Positions 1-7,701 of a DNA stretch of 64,000 nucleotides are shown here, piece by piece. Both the position numbers and the translations under genes were made by a program. Source of the stretch: CAYONP01 sp964405335 (GTDB taxonomy: Bacteria; Armatimonadota; UBA10988). Each line of letters begins with the position of its first letter. Position 1 is the stretch's first letter. The notes under the pieces were generated by a model that was not told the origin of the DNA, did no database searches, and saw only the letters and a program-made list of their open reading frames with translations. The stretch lies in the NCBI GenBank assembly GCA_964405335.1, contig CAYONP010000001.1, positions 1 through 64,000 of the forward strand, given 5' to 3'.

Positions 1-16
1 ATTCGCCCAACCGCGC

Positions 17-75
17 GGCGCGCATGGCGCGCTCTACCGCGTGGCGTGCATGGCGCTTCCTACCGTGTGGCGCTG
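17..75 (-). repeat. Left tandem array of 26-bp REP-like units
   Basis: Two diverged full units (17-42, 43-68) and the start of a third (69-75) share the 26-bp period, orientation and CTACC tail of the larger array at 745-869. The first unit keeps most of the hairpin stem; the second has decayed (GGCGTGC, GCGCTTC). Read on the minus strand, each unit is a GGTAG foot followed by a hairpin, in the same sense as the adjacent transposase gene. This looks like an older copy of the flanking REP array on the downstream side of the RAYT gene. Confidence 0.75.
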
Positions 76-83
76 CCGTTGCG

Positions 84-680
84 TTAGGACGCCTCGTTGT
101 CAAACTCGCCCGGCTCCTTCGCCGTCGCCGTCGCCTGGACGACGCTGGTGGGCGCGTCATCTCCCGCGCCCCACCCGGCGTCGTACCAGCCACGTCGCAC
201 CAATCGACGGAAGGTCGAGAAGGGCCAGTCGCGAGGTACGCTGACCAGCCCGTGCTTGACGGGGTTGTAGTGGATGTAGTCAAGGTGGTTGTACACGTCG
301 CGGTCGTCGCGTATCCGGTGCTCCCAGAACCGTTGCTGCCACACTCCCCGACGCCGGTCGTCGCGGAGCGGCGGGTGGGCCTCAGGCCCGCCGTCTGCGA
401 GCCAGCGTTGCGTGAACAACTGCTTGATCGTGCTCCACCGTCGCGAGAAGTCCGGATCGTCCTCCGGCATCGTCCACAGGGCATGGAGGTGGTCAGGCAG
501 GATGACCAGCCCGTCTTGCCGGAACGGCCATCGCTCGCGGCACTCAGCGAACGCCGCCCGCAGGTGGTCACGCGCTGTCCGCGAGGTCAGGATCCGGCAC
601 CGGTCAGCGGTGACCACGGTGAAGAAGTAGCTGCCCCCAAGGACGTAGTACCGGCGGTAGTTGGGCACAATGCGCCCCAC
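84..680 (-). CDS. REP-associated tyrosine transposase (RAYT, IS200-like Y1 family)
   Basis: A 198-residue single-domain Y1 transposase. The HUH metal-binding pair is in PDHLHAL (His64 and His66) and the Tyr-bearing helix is in YIHYNPVKHGL (residues about 135-145), both typical of RAYTs. RAYTs cut and join single-stranded REP hairpins that carry a GTAG foot; most are domesticated single-copy genes. Here tandem GTAG-hairpin units lie on both sides (17-75 and 745-869) in the same orientation as the gene, which supports the assignment strongly. The start is GTG at 680; I see no good ribosome binding site. A short inverted repeat (CGAATG/CATTCG, 683-696) sits just upstream. The C-terminal 30 residues are acidic and not conserved. 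Confidence 0.9.
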   Translation of the reverse strand: MGRIVPNYRRYYVLGGSYFFTVVTADRCRILTSRTARDHLRAAFAECRERWPFRQDGLVILPDHLHALWTMPEDDPDFSRRWSTIKQLFTQRWLADGGPEAHPPLRDDRRRGVWQQRFWEHRIRDDRDVYNHLDYIHYNPVKHGLVSVPRDWPFSTFRRLVRRGWYDAGWGAGDDAPTSVVQATATAKEPGEFDNEAS

Positions 681-744
681 ATCGAATGGGCATTCGGCGT
701 CGGTCGGCGGGGTCCTTCGGGCGATAAGTGCGAGTCGTCGAAGC

Positions 745-869
745 GGCGCGCATGGCGCGCCCTACCATTTGGCGCGCACGGCGCGACCTACCATTTGGCG
801 CGCACGGCGCGCCCTACCATTGGCGCGCATGGCGCGACCTACCATTTGGCGCGCATGGCGCGCCCTACC
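745..869 (-). repeat. Right tandem array of five 26-bp GTAG-hairpin (REP-type) units
   Basis: Units start at 745, 771, 797, 822 and 848; four are 25-26 bp and the last ends at CTACC (869). Each has a 7-bp stem GGCGCGC/GCGCGCC with a 3-nt loop (ATG or ACG), followed by CTACCATTT; two copies have one stem mismatch (GCGCGAC). On the minus strand each unit reads GGTAG then the hairpin, the arrangement known for REP sequences bound by RAYT proteins. The array lies between the RAYT gene and the 3' end of dgkA, and its last unit overlaps the dgkA stop codon (865-867). There are no spacers, so it is not a CRISPR. Confidence 0.9.
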
Positions 870-1614
870 GCTCCCGCGCGAAGATCGAGAACACAATCAA
901 CGGCACCATCACGCCCGCCATCGCGCCGTACAACACCGACCTCATGCGGTGGCTGTGGTCGTGGAGCTTGAGGTACATCACCAGCGCCGCCAGACCCGCC
1001 GCCAGGCCGCCGGCGACCAAGGCGTAGCGCTGATCGCGGATGACGAAGGCGAGGCAGGTGGCCAGGCAGCAGGCCAGCGCGACATGGCCCGAGATCGGCC
1101 CGCCCTGCAGCGTCCGCTCGCGTGAACCGACCTTGACCGCGGTCAGGATCACGCCGAGCAGCAACACGCTCATGGCCAGGGCGCGAAGCACGGCGCTGTC
1201 GTCGATGTAGGTCTTGGCCACCCAGGCCTGGTGCACCCGGCCGAAGCGATCGGGGTGGAAGTAGATACAGACGCCGACCAGGCAGGCGTTGACCGCGGTG
1301 ACCAGCACCGCGCCGGCGGCGACGTCCTTGGCGAAGCGGGTGATCGGACTGTAGGTCTCGGTGACCAGGTTGAGCGTCGCCTCGACCACGGTGTTGACCA
1401 TCTCGGCGAAAACGACCAGCGTGATGCAGACCATGAGCAGCGCGACTTCGAGGGCGCTGAGCTTGTAGATCAGGGCGAGCACTGCATTGAGCGCCATGAA
1501 GACAAAGTGCACCCGCATGTGGCGCTGGGAGCGATAGGCATCGAGCACGCCCTCGAAGGCGTGGCGGAAACTGCTGGCATAGGCGCGTGGGTTGAGCCGC
1601 CGGTCGAGCTTCAT
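865..1614 (-). CDS. dgkA: Diacylglycerol/undecaprenol kinase fused to a PAP2-like domain
   Basis: A 249-residue membrane protein. Residues about 1-125 are a prokaryotic DgkA domain with three membrane helices and the signature EMVNTVVEATLN followed by a KD pair (AKDVAAG). This domain phosphorylates diacylglycerol or undecaprenol at the inner membrane. Residues about 130-249 add four hydrophobic segments resembling PAP2 lipid phosphatases: SGHVA, and HSHRMRSVLYGAM near the third PAP2 motif. The Arg of the motif 'SR...H' is not obvious, so phosphatase activity is uncertain. The gene starts at ATG 1614, overlapping the ybeY stop by 4 nt (ATGA). Its TAG stop (865-867) lies inside the last REP unit, so the C-terminus FSIFARER ends on repeat DNA. 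Confidence 0.85.
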   Translation of the reverse strand: MKLDRRLNPRAYASSFRHAFEGVLDAYRSQRHMRVHFVFMALNAVLALIYKLSALEVALLMVCITLVVFAEMVNTVVEATLNLVTETYSPITRFAKDVAAGAVLVTAVNACLVGVCIYFHPDRFGRVHQAWVAKTYIDDSAVLRALAMSVLLLGVILTAVKVGSRERTLQGGPISGHVALACCLATCLAFVIRDQRYALVAGGLAAGLAALVMYLKLHDHSHRMRSVLYGAMAGVMVPLIVFSIFARER

Positions 1615-2072
1615 GGCCGTGCCTCCCCGCGCGGCGCCGGGCGTCCGCCGAGGGCAATCAGCAGCTCGTCCTCGCGCTGTTGCATCGCCTTACGCTCCTC
1701 CGCCTCACCATCGTCCCACCCGCACAGGTGCAAGAGGCCGTGGACCAGGAGCAGCTCCAGCTCATCGGCGAGTGACCAGCCTGGGTGATCGGCTGCCTGG
1801 GCCGCGGCGGTCTCGAGCGAGACGGCGATCTCGCCCAGCGGCACCTCGTCCGGGTCGCCGTCGGCGCGGAGCGGGAAGGTGAGCACGTCGGTCGGCCCGT
1901 CGTGCCCGAGCCAGGTCTGGTTGAGTCGCGCCATGGCCGCGTCATCGAGCAGCACCAGGCTGACCGGCGGCGCCGCGCCGAGTTCGGACCGCAGGACCGC
2001 CTCGGCGGCTCGCTCGAGCCGCTTGCGGTCGAGGCTGGGGCAGGGCGCCTCGCAACCGATGGCGAGCGTCAT
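1611..2072 (-). CDS. ybeY: Endoribonuclease YbeY, rRNA maturation factor
   Basis: A 153-residue YbeY-type zinc endoribonuclease involved in 16S rRNA 3' maturation and ribosome quality control. The substrate-side motif LNQTWLGHDGPTDVLTFP is intact. The zinc motif is normally HGxLHLxGYDH; here it reads HGLLHLCGWDD, so the third His ligand is Asp. Asp can bind zinc, but this departs from nearly all family members. The ATG at 2072 begins 2 nt after the stop of the 7TM-HD gene; a longer reading to 2204 would run back through that gene and is rejected. The phoH/ybeY neighbourhood is widely conserved. Confidence 0.92.
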   Translation of the reverse strand: MTLAIGCEAPCPSLDRKRLERAAEAVLRSELGAAPPVSLVLLDDAAMARLNQTWLGHDGPTDVLTFPLRADGDPDEVPLGEIAVSLETAAAQAADHPGWSLADELELLLVHGLLHLCGWDDGEAEERKAMQQREDELLIALGGRPAPRGEARP

Positions 2073-2074
2073 GG

Positions 2075-4237
2075 CTACCCGTCGCCGTTGCGGCGGGCGC
2101 GCATCGACTGCGGCGGGTAGTCGATCCGACTGTGATACATGCCGTGCAGGTGGTCGCATAACGCCTCGGCAGCGAGGTGGACTTCGCGCAGCGTCAGGGG
2201 GCATTCGTCCAACTGCCCCTCATCCAGGCGCTGCCGGATGATGCCGTTGACAATGTCGTGGATCTTCCGCTCGTTCAGCGGCCCGTGCTGGCCGGCGGCG
2301 CGGACGGCGGCCTCGATGCCGTCGGCCAGCATGATGATGCCCGACTCCTTGAACCGCGGCTTGGGCCCTTCGTAGCGGAACAACGCCTCGTCGACCTGGC
2401 CGCCCTCAGGGCAGCGCTCCAGCGCCTGGTAATAGAAGAACGAGATGCGCGTCGTGCCGTGGTGCTGTCGGATCACGTCGCACAGCGGCTCGGGCAGCTT
2501 GGCGTCGACGGCCATGCGGTAACCCTCGGTGACGTGCGACTTGATCGCCTTGGCGCTCATTTCGGGGTTCAGTTTGTCGTGGATGTTCGGCCCGCCGAAC
2601 TGATTCTCGATGAACCACGAGGGGTGGCGGATCTTGCCGATATCGTGGTGGTAGCCGCAGGCGCGCGCCAGCAGCGGGTCGGCGCCGATGACCTCGCACG
2701 CCTCGGCCGCCATCTCGCCGATGGTCAGGCTGGCGTCGAAGGTCCCCCGCGCCTCGCGCTGCAGGCGCTGCAGCACCGGCGTCGAGGTGTTGGTCAGCTC
2801 CAGCAGCCGGAACGGCGTGACGCAGCCGAACGGCCGCTCCAGCATCGGGATGAGCCCCATCGAGAGGATGAACGCGCTCAGGCCCCAGCCGAACCCGAAG
2901 CTGACGTCGACCAGCAACTGCCGCGGCGTGTAGACCGTGCCGTCGGGAATCTGCGGCAACTGCACGATGACCGCGATGAGCATCCCCGCGACGGCCATCG
3001 TGATCCCGGCCACGGCCACGCCGGTGCGGTCCTTCACGGCGTTGATCGACATCGCGCCGACGCGCCCGGCGAGCCAGCCCTCGATGGTTACCCAGAGGCC
3101 GGCGCCGGGCACCAGCAGGCCCATCAGCATGGCCAGCGCGGCGGTGACCATCATCGCCAGGCGGAAATCGAGCAGCACCGCGACCACGCTGCCGGTCATC
3201 GCGCCGCACAGAATCGCCGGGTGCGAAATGGTGGTGATCGGACCCTTGAGCGCCAGGATCAGCCGGAACAGCAGCAGCCCGCCGGCGATGACCAGGTTGA
3301 TCAAGACCAGCTTGCGCGTGTCGGCATAGACCTGCGGCAACTCGGTGAAGACGTAGGCGCCGAGCACGACGAGGATGAGCAGCACGATGCAGGCGCGGGC
3401 GAACAGGCCGCGGTAGTCGCGCCGCGGCTGGACCCAGCCGAGGGCCTCGAACACGCCGATGTGCTCGGCGGTGACCCGATCGCCACGACCGATGATCTTC
3501 TGCCCGCGCTGGAACACCTGCACCGCCGGCTCGACCTCGTCGGCCAGCCGTTGCCGCTCGGCCTCCGTCGCCTGCGCGTCGTACTCGCGGTTGGGCAGCA
3601 GAATCTCGGGATGAGTCACGAGCTGAAGCAGGAGCAGCCGGCTCCGGACCTGGTAGTCGGCGACCAGCTCGGTCACCGAGTCGACCGCCGCCTGCCGCGT
3701 CGCCGGCTCGTCGTCGCGGATTTCGCGGTCCTCGGTGTAGACCCGGCCGAGCAGGTCGGAGGCCGCCGAACGCAGCGCCGACAGCTCGTCGGGCGACCAT
3801 TGCAGCAGCGACGCCAGGTGGGCATCGGAGACGGCGAACGAGGCCTGTGCGCGGAGCCGCGCGAGCCGCGCCGCGTCGTCGGGCAACTCCTCCACCGCGC
3901 CGACAGCCGCGACGGCGTCGAGCAGGGCGTTGATCTTCTCGACCGAGGTGGCCTGCACGCGCCGTGAGATATAGACCTTGGCCGCCGAGTCGCGGGCGCG
4001 TTGCCGGCGGTTGGCGGTCTCGGCCTGGTCCTCGACCTCGACGGTCGCATCGGCGAACAGGTCGCCCTGGGCAATGTCGTTCGGCTTGAGCGTGACCCGC
4101 ACGCGGAAGATGTTGACCGAGAGCAGCACGGTGTAGCCGATCACGCACAGCAGCGCCAGCGCCACCCGCTGCGGACAGACGCGGAAGCCCGGCCGCCGAG
4201 CGGCCTGAGCACCGTTGCGCCGCCGTTGGCGAGCCAT
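2075..4237 (-). CDS. 7TM-HD family membrane phosphohydrolase (PgpH-like, c-di-AMP phosphodiesterase)
   Basis: A 720-residue membrane protein. Residue order: a short cytoplasmic start, one helix (about 25-45), an extracytoplasmic 7TMR-HDED sensor (about 50-280), seven membrane helices (about 285-460) and a C-terminal HD domain (about 480-690). The HD metal motif is GYHHDIGKI near residue 527, with later HVTEGY and RQHHGT segments. PgpH proteins hydrolyse cyclic di-AMP in Gram-positive bacteria, and family members commonly sit beside phoH and ybeY, as here. It follows phoH by 1 nt and precedes ybeY by 2 nt. I see no diadenylate cyclase in the window, so the substrate is inferred from family. 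Confidence 0.9.
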   Translation of the reverse strand: MARQRRRNGAQAARRPGFRVCPQRVALALLCVIGYTVLLSVNIFRVRVTLKPNDIAQGDLFADATVEVEDQAETANRRQRARDSAAKVYISRRVQATSVEKINALLDAVAAVGAVEELPDDAARLARLRAQASFAVSDAHLASLLQWSPDELSALRSAASDLLGRVYTEDREIRDDEPATRQAAVDSVTELVADYQVRSRLLLLQLVTHPEILLPNREYDAQATEAERQRLADEVEPAVQVFQRGQKIIGRGDRVTAEHIGVFEALGWVQPRRDYRGLFARACIVLLILVVLGAYVFTELPQVYADTRKLVLINLVIAGGLLLFRLILALKGPITTISHPAILCGAMTGSVVAVLLDFRLAMMVTAALAMLMGLLVPGAGLWVTIEGWLAGRVGAMSINAVKDRTGVAVAGITMAVAGMLIAVIVQLPQIPDGTVYTPRQLLVDVSFGFGWGLSAFILSMGLIPMLERPFGCVTPFRLLELTNTSTPVLQRLQREARGTFDASLTIGEMAAEACEVIGADPLLARACGYHHDIGKIRHPSWFIENQFGGPNIHDKLNPEMSAKAIKSHVTEGYRMAVDAKLPEPLCDVIRQHHGTTRISFFYYQALERCPEGGQVDEALFRYEGPKPRFKESGIIMLADGIEAAVRAAGQHGPLNERKIHDIVNGIIRQRLDEGQLDECPLTLREVHLAAEALCDHLHGMYHSRIDYPPQSMRARRNGDG

Positions 4238-4238
4238 A

Positions 4239-5201
4239 CTATGCTTCCGCCGCCGCGTCGTGCCGGCCGTAGGCTTCGACGATGCGCTGAACCAGCTCGT
4301 GCCGAACCACGTCGCCGGCGGTCAGGCGAGTGACCGCCACGCCCTCGACCTCGCTCAACACGCGCATCGCCTGGCGCAGACCACCGACCGTGCCGCGCGG
4401 CAGGTCGGTCTGCGTGTCGTCACCGGTGACCACTGCCTTCGAACCGAAGCCGAAGCGGGTGAGGAACATGCGCATCTGTTCGGCGGTGGTGTTCTGCGCC
4501 TCGTCGAGAATGATGAAGCTGTCGTTCAACGTCCGCCCACGCATGAACGCCAGCGGCGCCACTTCGATCACGTTGCGCTCCAGGTGGCGCTGCACCCGCT
4601 CGACATCCATCATGTCGTACAGTGCGTCGTAGAGCGGGCGAAGGTACGGGTCGATTTTGGCCTGCAGGTCGCCCGGCAGGAAGCCGAGCTTCTCACCCGC
4701 CTCGACCGCCGGCCGGCAGAGGATGATCCGCGACACCGCCTTGGCCCGGAAGGCCTTCACCGCGCAGGCCATGGCCAGGTAGGTCTTACCCGTTCCGGCC
4801 GGTCCAACGCCGAAGGTGAGGTCGTGCCGCGCAATCGCCTCGAGGTAGCGCCGCTGGCCCGGCGTTCGGGCGCGGATCGGCTTGCCCCGGTCGGTGACCA
4901 GCACCGCGTCGGCGAGGTGCCGCTCGACGGCCTCCTCCTCGCCGCCACGGAGGCTGAACAACGCCGTCTCGACATCGGCTCGGGCGAGCGGGCGACCACT
5001 CCGGAAGTGTTCCAGCAGGCCGCTCAGCATCCGCTCGAAGCCGGCCACCGGCTCGGGTTCACCGGCCAGAATGACCGCATCGCGGGTGGCCGTGACGGTC
5101 ACCGGCACGCCGCTGCGGCGGAGCAGGCGGAGGTGCTCGTCTTGCGGCCCGAGCAGCGCGGCCAGTTCGGCGCCGTCATGGATCGGGATGCGAGATTCGA
5201 T
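4239..5201 (-). CDS. phoH: PhoH-like ATPase (YbeZ type), probable AUC start
   Basis: A PhoH-family P-loop ATPase of about 320 residues. Walker A is GPAGTGKT, Walker B FIILDEAQN, and the helicase-like RPAVEAGEKLGFLPGD segment is intact. PhoH works with YbeY in RNA processing. The first canonical start in frame is GTG at 5108, which would remove the N-terminal KH-like region. The frame stays open up to the yqeY stop, and the extra residues (ESRIPIHDGAELAALLGP and so on) align well with PhoH N-termini such as E. coli YbeZ. No ATG, GTG or TTG lies there; an ATC at 5201-5199 sits 6 nt after a strong GGAGAGGGAG site. I place the start at that ATC; the conservative alternative is GTG 5108. Confidence 0.88.
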   Translation of the reverse strand: MESRIPIHDGAELAALLGPQDEHLRLLRRSGVPVTVTATRDAVILAGEPEPVAGFERMLSGLLEHFRSGRPLARADVETALFSLRGGEEEAVERHLADAVLVTDRGKPIRARTPGQRRYLEAIARHDLTFGVGPAGTGKTYLAMACAVKAFRAKAVSRIILCRPAVEAGEKLGFLPGDLQAKIDPYLRPLYDALYDMMDVERVQRHLERNVIEVAPLAFMRGRTLNDSFIILDEAQNTTAEQMRMFLTRFGFGSKAVVTGDDTQTDLPRGTVGGLRQAMRVLSEVEGVAVTRLTAGDVVRHELVQRIVEAYGRHDAAAEA

Positions 5202-5219
5202 CGCCGGCTCCCTCTCCGC

Positions 5220-5663
5220 TCAGCCCAGCAGCTCGCGCACCAGCGCGCTCACCCGCGCGCCGTCGGCACGGCCCTGAACCCGCGGTATGACCAGTTTCAT
5301 CACCGCCCCGAGCTGCTTCAGCTCGACGGCGCCGGCCTCGGCAATCGCCGCGGCGACGAGCTGTCGTAGCTCATCGTCGCCGAGCGGGGCGGGGAGATAG
5401 GTTTCGATCACGGCCAGCTCGGCCGCCTCGGCGGCGACCAGGTCGTCACGCCCGGCGGCCTGATAGGCCTCGATCGAATCGCGTCGTTGCCGCGCCTGAC
5501 GCTGCAGCACGGCAAGCGCGGCCTCGTCGCTCAGCGCCCGGCCGGTCTCTTTCTCGGCGTTGAGCAGCGCGGCGCGCAGCATCCGGAGGGTGCGGACGCG
5601 GAGCTCATCGCGCGCCCGCATGGCCTGCTGCAGATCCTCGGCCAGGCGCTCGATGGCGGCCAT
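5220..5663 (-). CDS. yqeY: GatB/YqeY domain protein
   Basis: A 147-residue helical protein of the YqeY family, the usual full length. It resembles the tail domain of GatB, which contacts tRNA in the amidotransferase complex; stand-alone YqeY may act on misacylated tRNA, but its role is not established. Recognisable segments are MRARDELRVRTLRMLRAAL near the start and the C-terminal MKLVIPRVQGRADGARVSALV. The gene sits 8 nt after rpsU, a common pairing, and its TGA stop is followed immediately by the phoH ribosome binding site. Confidence 0.92.
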   Translation of the reverse strand: MAAIERLAEDLQQAMRARDELRVRTLRMLRAALLNAEKETGRALSDEAALAVLQRQARQRRDSIEAYQAAGRDDLVAAEAAELAVIETYLPAPLGDDELRQLVAAAIAEAGAVELKQLGAVMKLVIPRVQGRADGARVSALVRELLG

Positions 5664-5671
5664 GGTGAAGG

Positions 5672-5875
5672 TCAGGCGCGTTCGGCGGCCCGAGCGATAC
5701 GGCGGAGCATCCGCCGGCGCCGGGCGTTGCGCTCACGGCGACGACGATCGCTCGGCTTCTCATACCGTGACTTGCGGCGCGCCTCCTGCAGAACGCCATC
5801 CCGCTGGAGTTGCTTCTTGAACCGCCGCAGCGCGGCATCGAGCGATTCGTTGTCGCGCACTTCCACCTTGACCAT
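5672..5875 (-). CDS. rpsU: 30S ribosomal protein S21
   Basis: A 67-residue, highly basic S21 protein. It shows the family core: VRDNESLDAALRRFKKQ, a GVLQE turn, then an Arg-rich tail starting RRKSRYEKPSDRRRR. S21 binds the 30S platform near the 3' end of 16S rRNA and assists initiation. A clear GGAGG lies 7 nt before the ATG at 5875. The gene is 26 nt after the HIT gene and 8 nt before yqeY, in a conserved rpsU-yqeY order. Confidence 0.97.
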   Translation of the reverse strand: MVKVEVRDNESLDAALRRFKKQLQRDGVLQEARRKSRYEKPSDRRRRERNARRRRMLRRIARAAERA

Positions 5876-5901
5876 AAACGAACCTCCAGAGCACCGTCGG
5901 C

Positions 5902-6246
5902 CTATCCCAGGCCGCGCAGTCCGCGCCCGCCGATGACATGCAGGTGCAGATGCGGCACCTCCTGCCCGGCCTGAGCGCCGTTGTTCACCACCACTCGGAA
6001 ACCAGTCTCGGCCACCCCCTCGCGCCGCGCCACCTCGGCGGCCACCCAGAGCAGGTGGCCCAGCTCCGCCTGATCGGCCTGGCCGACCTCGCGCAGCGAA
6101 ACCACCGACCGTTTGGGTATGACCAGCACGTGCGTCGGGGCGACGGGATGGAGGTCACGAAAGGCCAGCACCGACTCGTCCTCGTAGACCTTGTCGCACG
6201 GGATCTCACCGCGCACGATCTTCGCGAAAACGTTGTCGTCGGCCAA
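5902..6246 (-). CDS. HIT family nucleotide hydrolase (HINT type)
   Basis: A 114-residue histidine triad protein. It starts with the HINT signature NVFAKIVRGEIPCDKVYEDE and ends with the catalytic HLHLHVIGGR triad. HINT proteins hydrolyse AMP-lysine and other purine phosphoramidates. The likely start is TTG at 6246, with GGTGGAG 6 nt upstream; a longer reading back to 6363 would run through the tRNA gene and is rejected. It lies 75 nt after tRNA-Val and appears to be co-transcribed with it and with rpsU downstream. Confidence 0.93.
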   Translation of the reverse strand: MADDNVFAKIVRGEIPCDKVYEDESVLAFRDLHPVAPTHVLVIPKRSVVSLREVGQADQAELGHLLWVAAEVARREGVAETGFRVVVNNGAQAGQEVPHLHLHVIGGRGLRGLG

Positions 6247-6321
6247 GCTCTGCTCCACCACCCGGAGCCACGCCACCGCGCTGCAAGCCTTATGCCAGAG
6301 CGGCGGCGGAAACCATCCAGA

Positions 6322-6395
6322 TGGGCGCGAAGGGACTTGAACCCCTGGCCTCATGCATGTCAAGCATGCGCTCTAACCAACTGAGCTACGCGCCC
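6322..6395 (-). tRNA. tRNA-Val (anticodon GAC)
   Basis: A 74-nt cloverleaf folds without a mismatch in the acceptor (GGGCGCG/CGCGCCC), D (GCTC/GAGC) and anticodon (CATGC/GCATG) stems; the T stem has one G-T pair. The anticodon loop TTGACAT gives GAC, reading GUC and GUU valine codons. The T loop is TTCAAGT and the discriminator base is A. CCA is not encoded. A near-perfect promoter lies just upstream at 6407-6435, and the HIT gene follows after 75 nt with no visible terminator. Confidence 0.97.
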
Positions 6396-6406
6396 CGCAA
6401 GCGCGC

Positions 6407-6435
6407 AGTATAGCCCGCACCCGGGTACCTGTCAA
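6407..6435 (-). promoter_or_regulatory. Sigma-70-type promoter for tRNA-Val and the ribosomal/RNA-processing run
   Basis: On the minus strand: -35 TTGACA (6435-6430), a 17-nt spacer and -10 TATACT (6412-6407). Transcription would start about 6400, a few bases before the tRNA 5' end at 6395. It is the closest match to the bacterial consensus in the window. Confidence 0.85.
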
Positions 6436-6447
6436 ACGCCAACACCC

Positions 6448-6497
6448 CGGGGTCAGATCCCCGAATCACGCCCGATGTAACGAGCCAGCCCCGGGCT
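6448..6497. other. Two small hairpins downstream of the FlgT/CsgG-like gene
   Basis: AGCCC-C-GGGCT (6487-6497) lies 3 nt after the stop of the minus-strand gene, and CGGGG/CCCCG with a 6-nt loop lies at 6448-6463. Either could slow transcription between that gene and the tRNA promoter, but neither is followed by a T run, so I do not call a terminator. The GGGGTCAGATCCCC core resembles short dispersed repeats I recall from other genomes; that is only an impression. Confidence 0.3.
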
Positions 6498-6499
6498 AA

Positions 6500-7663
6500 T
6501 CACTCCACCTGTTTCGGCGCCAGGTCGATGCGCAGGCCGTTGATGCCGGTGATCTCGTAGCCGTAGCCGGCCATCACGCCTTCGACCATCTCGATGGCGT
6601 CGAACATGCGCAGGGGTGAGCGAATCTCGATTGTCGTCGCCCGCGGGTTGAAGTTGCGCAGCGTGGTATTGCCGAGCACCGGGATGCGGCTCGCCTCGGC
6701 GGCGGTGACCTGGCCCAGTTCGACCCGCGTCGGCCGGCTGCCGGCGTCGATGCCGCGGACCAGTTGCATCGCCTCGTTGTAGCGCAGGCGGGCGATGATG
6801 CAGGTCAGGATGGTCGGATCGGCGAGCCAGCGGCTGAGCAACTGAACCAGCATGTCGTCCTCGACCGAGGGGCCGGGCAGCAGCCCGCGCACCGCCGCCT
6901 CGGGCGTGGTCCCGCGGCCGACGGCGGCCGACAGGATGCGCGCGTCATAGGCGTTGTAGATCCGCGCCGCGACAGTGGCGCCGGCGTCGGTCTGGTCGGC
7001 ACTGCCGTTGACCAGCAGCTCGCAGTTGAGCTGCGCGGCGAGATAACCCATCGCCTCGCCGTTGCCCTGGGCGGCCTGCTGCACGGCGTCGCGGTCGGCC
7101 AGGGCGTCGATCTGCTCGCGGTCGACCACATCCATGCCGCGGTCGAGCAGCGCCTTCATCAGCGCCGTCTGGGCCTCCTGCGACGGGCCGCCCGCGGCGT
7201 TCGACTCATGCTGGAACAGCACCGCGATGCGCGGCTTGGCGAGCTCGTCATAGACGTCGGGGAACTCGTCGGCCAACTCCTGGATCATCGGCATGGTGCC
7301 GACGCGGCAGCTCGCCTCGACGACGTATAGCTCGTCGCGCTCGTACTCGTTGAGGATCTGGAAGTCGAAGACGAAGCCGTCGAGCGCCTCGACCTCGATG
7401 CTATCGCGCACGAGTTGATAGGTCTCGACCTGCGTCTCGCTGCGCAGCATGACGCCCAGCCCGGCTTCGATCGCGTTGCGCTGGCAGTCGATCACCGCGA
7501 TCTGGCGCGTCTGCACGCGGTCTTCGGCGAGCGCGGCCACGCCGACCGCCCGCGGGACGACGATGCCGGCGCTGCGCGCGGCTTCGAGCGTCTCGGGCGG
7601 CGCCTCGGCCAGCGCCGGGCCGAGCCAACAGATGGCCAGCAGCAAGGCTGTCACTGCGCGCAT
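6500..7663 (-). CDS. Exported FlgT/CsgG-like protein of unknown role
   Basis: A 387-residue protein with a clear signal peptide (MRAVTALLLAICWLGPALAEA). Residues about 50-135 resemble the N-terminal domain of FlgT/LPP20-type proteins: RQIAVIDCQRNAIEAGLG, then LNEYERDELYVVEASCRV. Residues about 150-270 resemble the CsgG-like fold (RIAVLFQHES, LLDRGMDVVDREQIDAL, AAQLNCELLVNGSA). Such proteins help assemble structures at the outer membrane or periplasm. No flagellar or curli gene is nearby, so the partner is unknown. The ATG at 7663 is chosen because the signal peptide begins there; a longer reading to 7738 crosses the divergent promoter. Confidence 0.7.
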   Translation of the reverse strand: MRAVTALLLAICWLGPALAEAPPETLEAARSAGIVVPRAVGVAALAEDRVQTRQIAVIDCQRNAIEAGLGVMLRSETQVETYQLVRDSIEVEALDGFVFDFQILNEYERDELYVVEASCRVGTMPMIQELADEFPDVYDELAKPRIAVLFQHESNAAGGPSQEAQTALMKALLDRGMDVVDREQIDALADRDAVQQAAQGNGEAMGYLAAQLNCELLVNGSADQTDAGATVAARIYNAYDARILSAAVGRGTTPEAAVRGLLPGPSVEDDMLVQLLSRWLADPTILTCIIARLRYNEAMQLVRGIDAGSRPTRVELGQVTAAEASRIPVLGNTTLRNFNPRATTIEIRSPLRMFDAIEMVEGVMAGYGYEITGINGLRIDLAPKQVE

Positions 7664-7701
7664 TGTGCATCTCCCCGCGAACGAGCACCGCGCCGGGCGG
7701 C

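Noticed and set aside
745..869. CRISPR array
   Set aside because: Units are contiguous at 26 bp with no spacers, and no cas genes are present.
6247..6363. Longer N-terminus of the HIT protein
   Set aside because: It would be encoded by the tRNA-Val gene; TTG 6246 has a ribosome binding site and a standard HINT start.
6448..6497. Intrinsic terminator
   Set aside because: Hairpins are short and not followed by a T run on either strand.
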